A stretch of DNA of 6,233 nt from an uncultured Pseudorhodobacter sp. GTDB taxonomy: Bacteria > Pseudomonadota > Alphaproteobacteria > Rhodobacterales > Rhodobacteraceae. Position numbers and translations under genes: made by a program. Under the pieces are notes generated by a model that saw only the letters and a program-made list of their open reading frames with translations, was not told the DNA's origin and ran no database searches. Positions 5,613 through 6,233 of the stretch are shown here, in pieces (positions within the stretch are counted from its first letter, which is position 1; each line of letters begins with the position of its first letter). Location: NCBI GenBank assembly GCA_937910975.1, contig CALEMZ010000249.1, positions 1 to 6,233 of the forward strand. Direction: 5' to 3'.

Positions 5613-5631
5613 AGGAATAACATTCTAGAAT
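5604..5631 (+). promoter_or_regulatory. Possible sigma-70 promoter of the Lrp/AsnC-type gene
   Basis: TTGCGT (5604-5609) and TAGAAT (5626-5631) are spaced 16 bp apart. The -10 matches TATAAT at five of six bases; the -35 is weak. Transcription would begin near 5638-5640, leaving a leader of about 40 bases before the ATG at 5678. Confidence 0.3.
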
Positions 5632-5632
5632 G
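5621..5632. promoter_or_regulatory. Candidate operator dyad 3, perfect 12-bp palindrome
   Basis: CATTCTAGAATG is its own reverse complement over all 12 bases. It covers the proposed -10 of the rightward regulator gene, so a protein bound here would block that promoter, as expected for an autoregulated Lrp/AsnC gene. Confidence 0.45.
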
Positions 5633-5663
5633 ATGGCCGAATGGACCATGTGTTCCGGGGATG

Positions 5664-5669
5664 AAGGGG
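5664..5669 (+). promoter_or_regulatory. Ribosome binding site deciding the start at 5678
   Basis: AAGGGG lies 8 bases before ATG 5678. The in-frame alternatives at 5630 and 5633 have no such site, and the 5630 ATG lies inside the palindrome and proposed -10, so the shorter product is preferred. Confidence 0.6.
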
Positions 5670-5677
5670 ATATTGGA

Positions 5678-6139
5678 ATGGCTGCCCGACTGGATGAGAT
5701 CGACCGGAAAATCCTTGCGGAGCTGCAAGCGGATGCCGCCCAGTCGCTGGATGAAATTGCGCGCAAAGTGGGTTCTTCCAAGACCCCAGTGTGGAATCGC
5801 ATCAAGCGGATGAAGGAAGATGGCGTGATCTTGCGCCAGACGGTTTTGCTGGATGCCGAGGCCTTGGGGCTGGAGGCTTGTTTCTTCGTGCTGATCCGCA
5901 CCTCTGAGCATGAGGCCGATTGGCAAAAGAAGTTTCTCCGCGCTTTGCAAGAGCGGCCCGAGGTTCTGGAAGCGCATCGGCTGGCGGGGGATATCGACTA
6001 TATCCTCAAGGTACGCGTGGCCAATGCGCGGGCCTATGACACGTTTTATCAGGCGTTGATTTCCGAGGTGCGGATATTCAACGTCACGGCCTTGCTGTCG
6101 ATGGAGGAGATCAAGGCGACCACGGTGTTGGCAGTGTAA
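5678..6139 (+). CDS. Lrp/AsnC family transcriptional regulator
   Basis: The 153-residue cytoplasmic DNA-binding protein has the usual Lrp/AsnC length and layout. A winged helix-turn-helix occupies about residues 5-55 (LDEIDRKILAELQADAAQS, then LDEIARKVGSS, then the recognition helix around KTPVWNRIKRMKEDG). A linker with GVILRQTVLLDAEALGL follows, and the RAM effector/oligomerisation domain spans about 65-148 with HRLAGDIDYILKV (100-112) and MEEIKATTVLAV at the end. Family members bind amino acids and assemble as octamers on phased operator sites. The start at MAARLDEID is supported by the upstream AAGGGG and by family alignment; an in-frame start at 5630 would add 16 unrelated residues. Divergent placement against the sulfite-reduction operon makes it the prime candidate for controlling that operon and itself. 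A sulfur amino acid such as cysteine or methionine would be a sensible effector, but this is inference. Confidence 0.93.
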   Translation: MAARLDEIDRKILAELQADAAQSLDEIARKVGSSKTPVWNRIKRMKEDGVILRQTVLLDAEALGLEACFFVLIRTSEHEADWQKKFLRALQERPEVLEAHRLAGDIDYILKVRVANARAYDTFYQALISEVRIFNVTALLSMEEIKATTVLAV

Positions 6140-6148
6140 GGGCTGGCC

Positions 6149-6183
6149 GGGCAGGGGTATTGTTTACCCCCCCTCCCTTGCCC
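6149..6183 (+). terminator. Weak GC hairpin after the regulator gene
   Basis: GGGGTA (6154-6159) can pair with TACCCC (6165-6170) around a TTGTT loop. GGGCA (6149-6153) can pair with TGCCC (6179-6183), leaving an 8-base bulge. No T-run follows, so it is at best an imperfect or factor-dependent terminator. Confidence 0.3.
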
Positions 6184-6203
6184 TGAATAGAATTCACCGA
6201 CCC

Positions 6204-6233
6204 ATGAGTATTTTTGCAAAGCCGAAAATGCCG
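6204..6233 (+). CDS. Possible start of a downstream gene (10 codons visible)
   Basis: An ATG at 6204 opens a frame that runs off the window end as MSIFAKPKMP. It lies 64 bases after the regulator stop codon. No good Shine-Dalgarno sequence precedes it (GAATAGAATTCACCGACCC), and the visible peptide is too short to identify. It may be the first codons of a real gene or chance. Confidence 0.3.
   Translation, partial: MSIFAKPKMP

Larger units (their letters stand above)
5540..5677. promoter_or_regulatory. Divergent intergenic control region of the cobA-cysI operon and the lrp-type gene
   Basis: This 138-bp AT-richer gap lies between divergent start codons and must hold promoters for both directions. 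It contains three dyads (5567-5579, 5597-5612, 5621-5632) and a direct repeat TTGCGCCA at 5560-5567 and 5589-5596. No clear sigma-70 promoter was found for the leftward operon. A weak rightward one is listed separately. Confidence 0.6.

Noticed and set aside
6204..6233. Confident annotation of a downstream gene
   Set aside because: Only ten codons are visible and there is no clear ribosome binding site, so it is listed only as a low-confidence possibility.

Overview
The window looks like the chromosome of a GC-rich alphaproteobacterium, most likely a member of the Rhodobacterales (Rhodobacter/Roseobacter group). Two things suggest this. The ferredoxin-NADP+ reductase closely resembles, from memory, the Rhodobacter capsulatus Fpr type, including the C-terminal AFVGEGI. 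The gene order SUMT - DUF2849 - nitrite/sulfite reductase - cysH - DUF934 - fpr is one I associate with that group. No mobile element, tRNA, rRNA or CRISPR array is visible.

Layout. Positions 1-663 (+) hold the 3' part of a gene for an extremely alanine-rich, helical, internally repeated protein whose N-terminus lies outside the window. A strong bidirectional hairpin terminator (685-716) separates it from the convergent fpr (737-1588, -). Upstream of fpr, on the same strand, is a tightly packed five-gene block transcribed right to left: cobA/cysG-type SUMT (5539-4778), DUF2849 (4781-4476), sulfite/nitrite reductase (4483-2813), cysH (2823-2073) and DUF934 (2076-1669). Consecutive genes overlap by 4, 8, 11 and 4 bp, which implies one transcript and translational coupling. 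fpr follows after 80 bp and may have its own FNR/CRP-type control. A divergent Lrp/AsnC-family regulator (5678-6139, +) shares a 138-bp intergenic region with the operon. That region holds three dyad-symmetric elements whose centres are about 31.5 and 22 bp apart, close to whole helical turns. The last 30 bases may begin another gene.

How the genes work together. The block encodes the lower part of assimilatory sulfate reduction. CysH has the CC...CxxC iron-sulfur pattern of an APS reductase and would make sulfite. The sirohaem/[4Fe-4S] reductase would take sulfite to sulfide. SUMT makes precorrin-2, the precursor of its sirohaem. Because no CysJ-type flavoprotein is present, the neighbouring Fpr could supply electrons through a ferredoxin encoded elsewhere. 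DUF934 and DUF2849 are conserved partners of unproven function. The Lrp-type protein is a candidate regulator of the operon and of itself.

The most notable anomaly is that cysH, as written, is broken. A run of nine G (nine C on the coding strand, 2514-2522) shifts the frame at codon ~103. Removing one base restores a perfect 249-residue APS reductase with every motif. This is either a homopolymer sequencing error, a recent inactivation, or a slippage-prone on/off tract. It is the first thing to verify.
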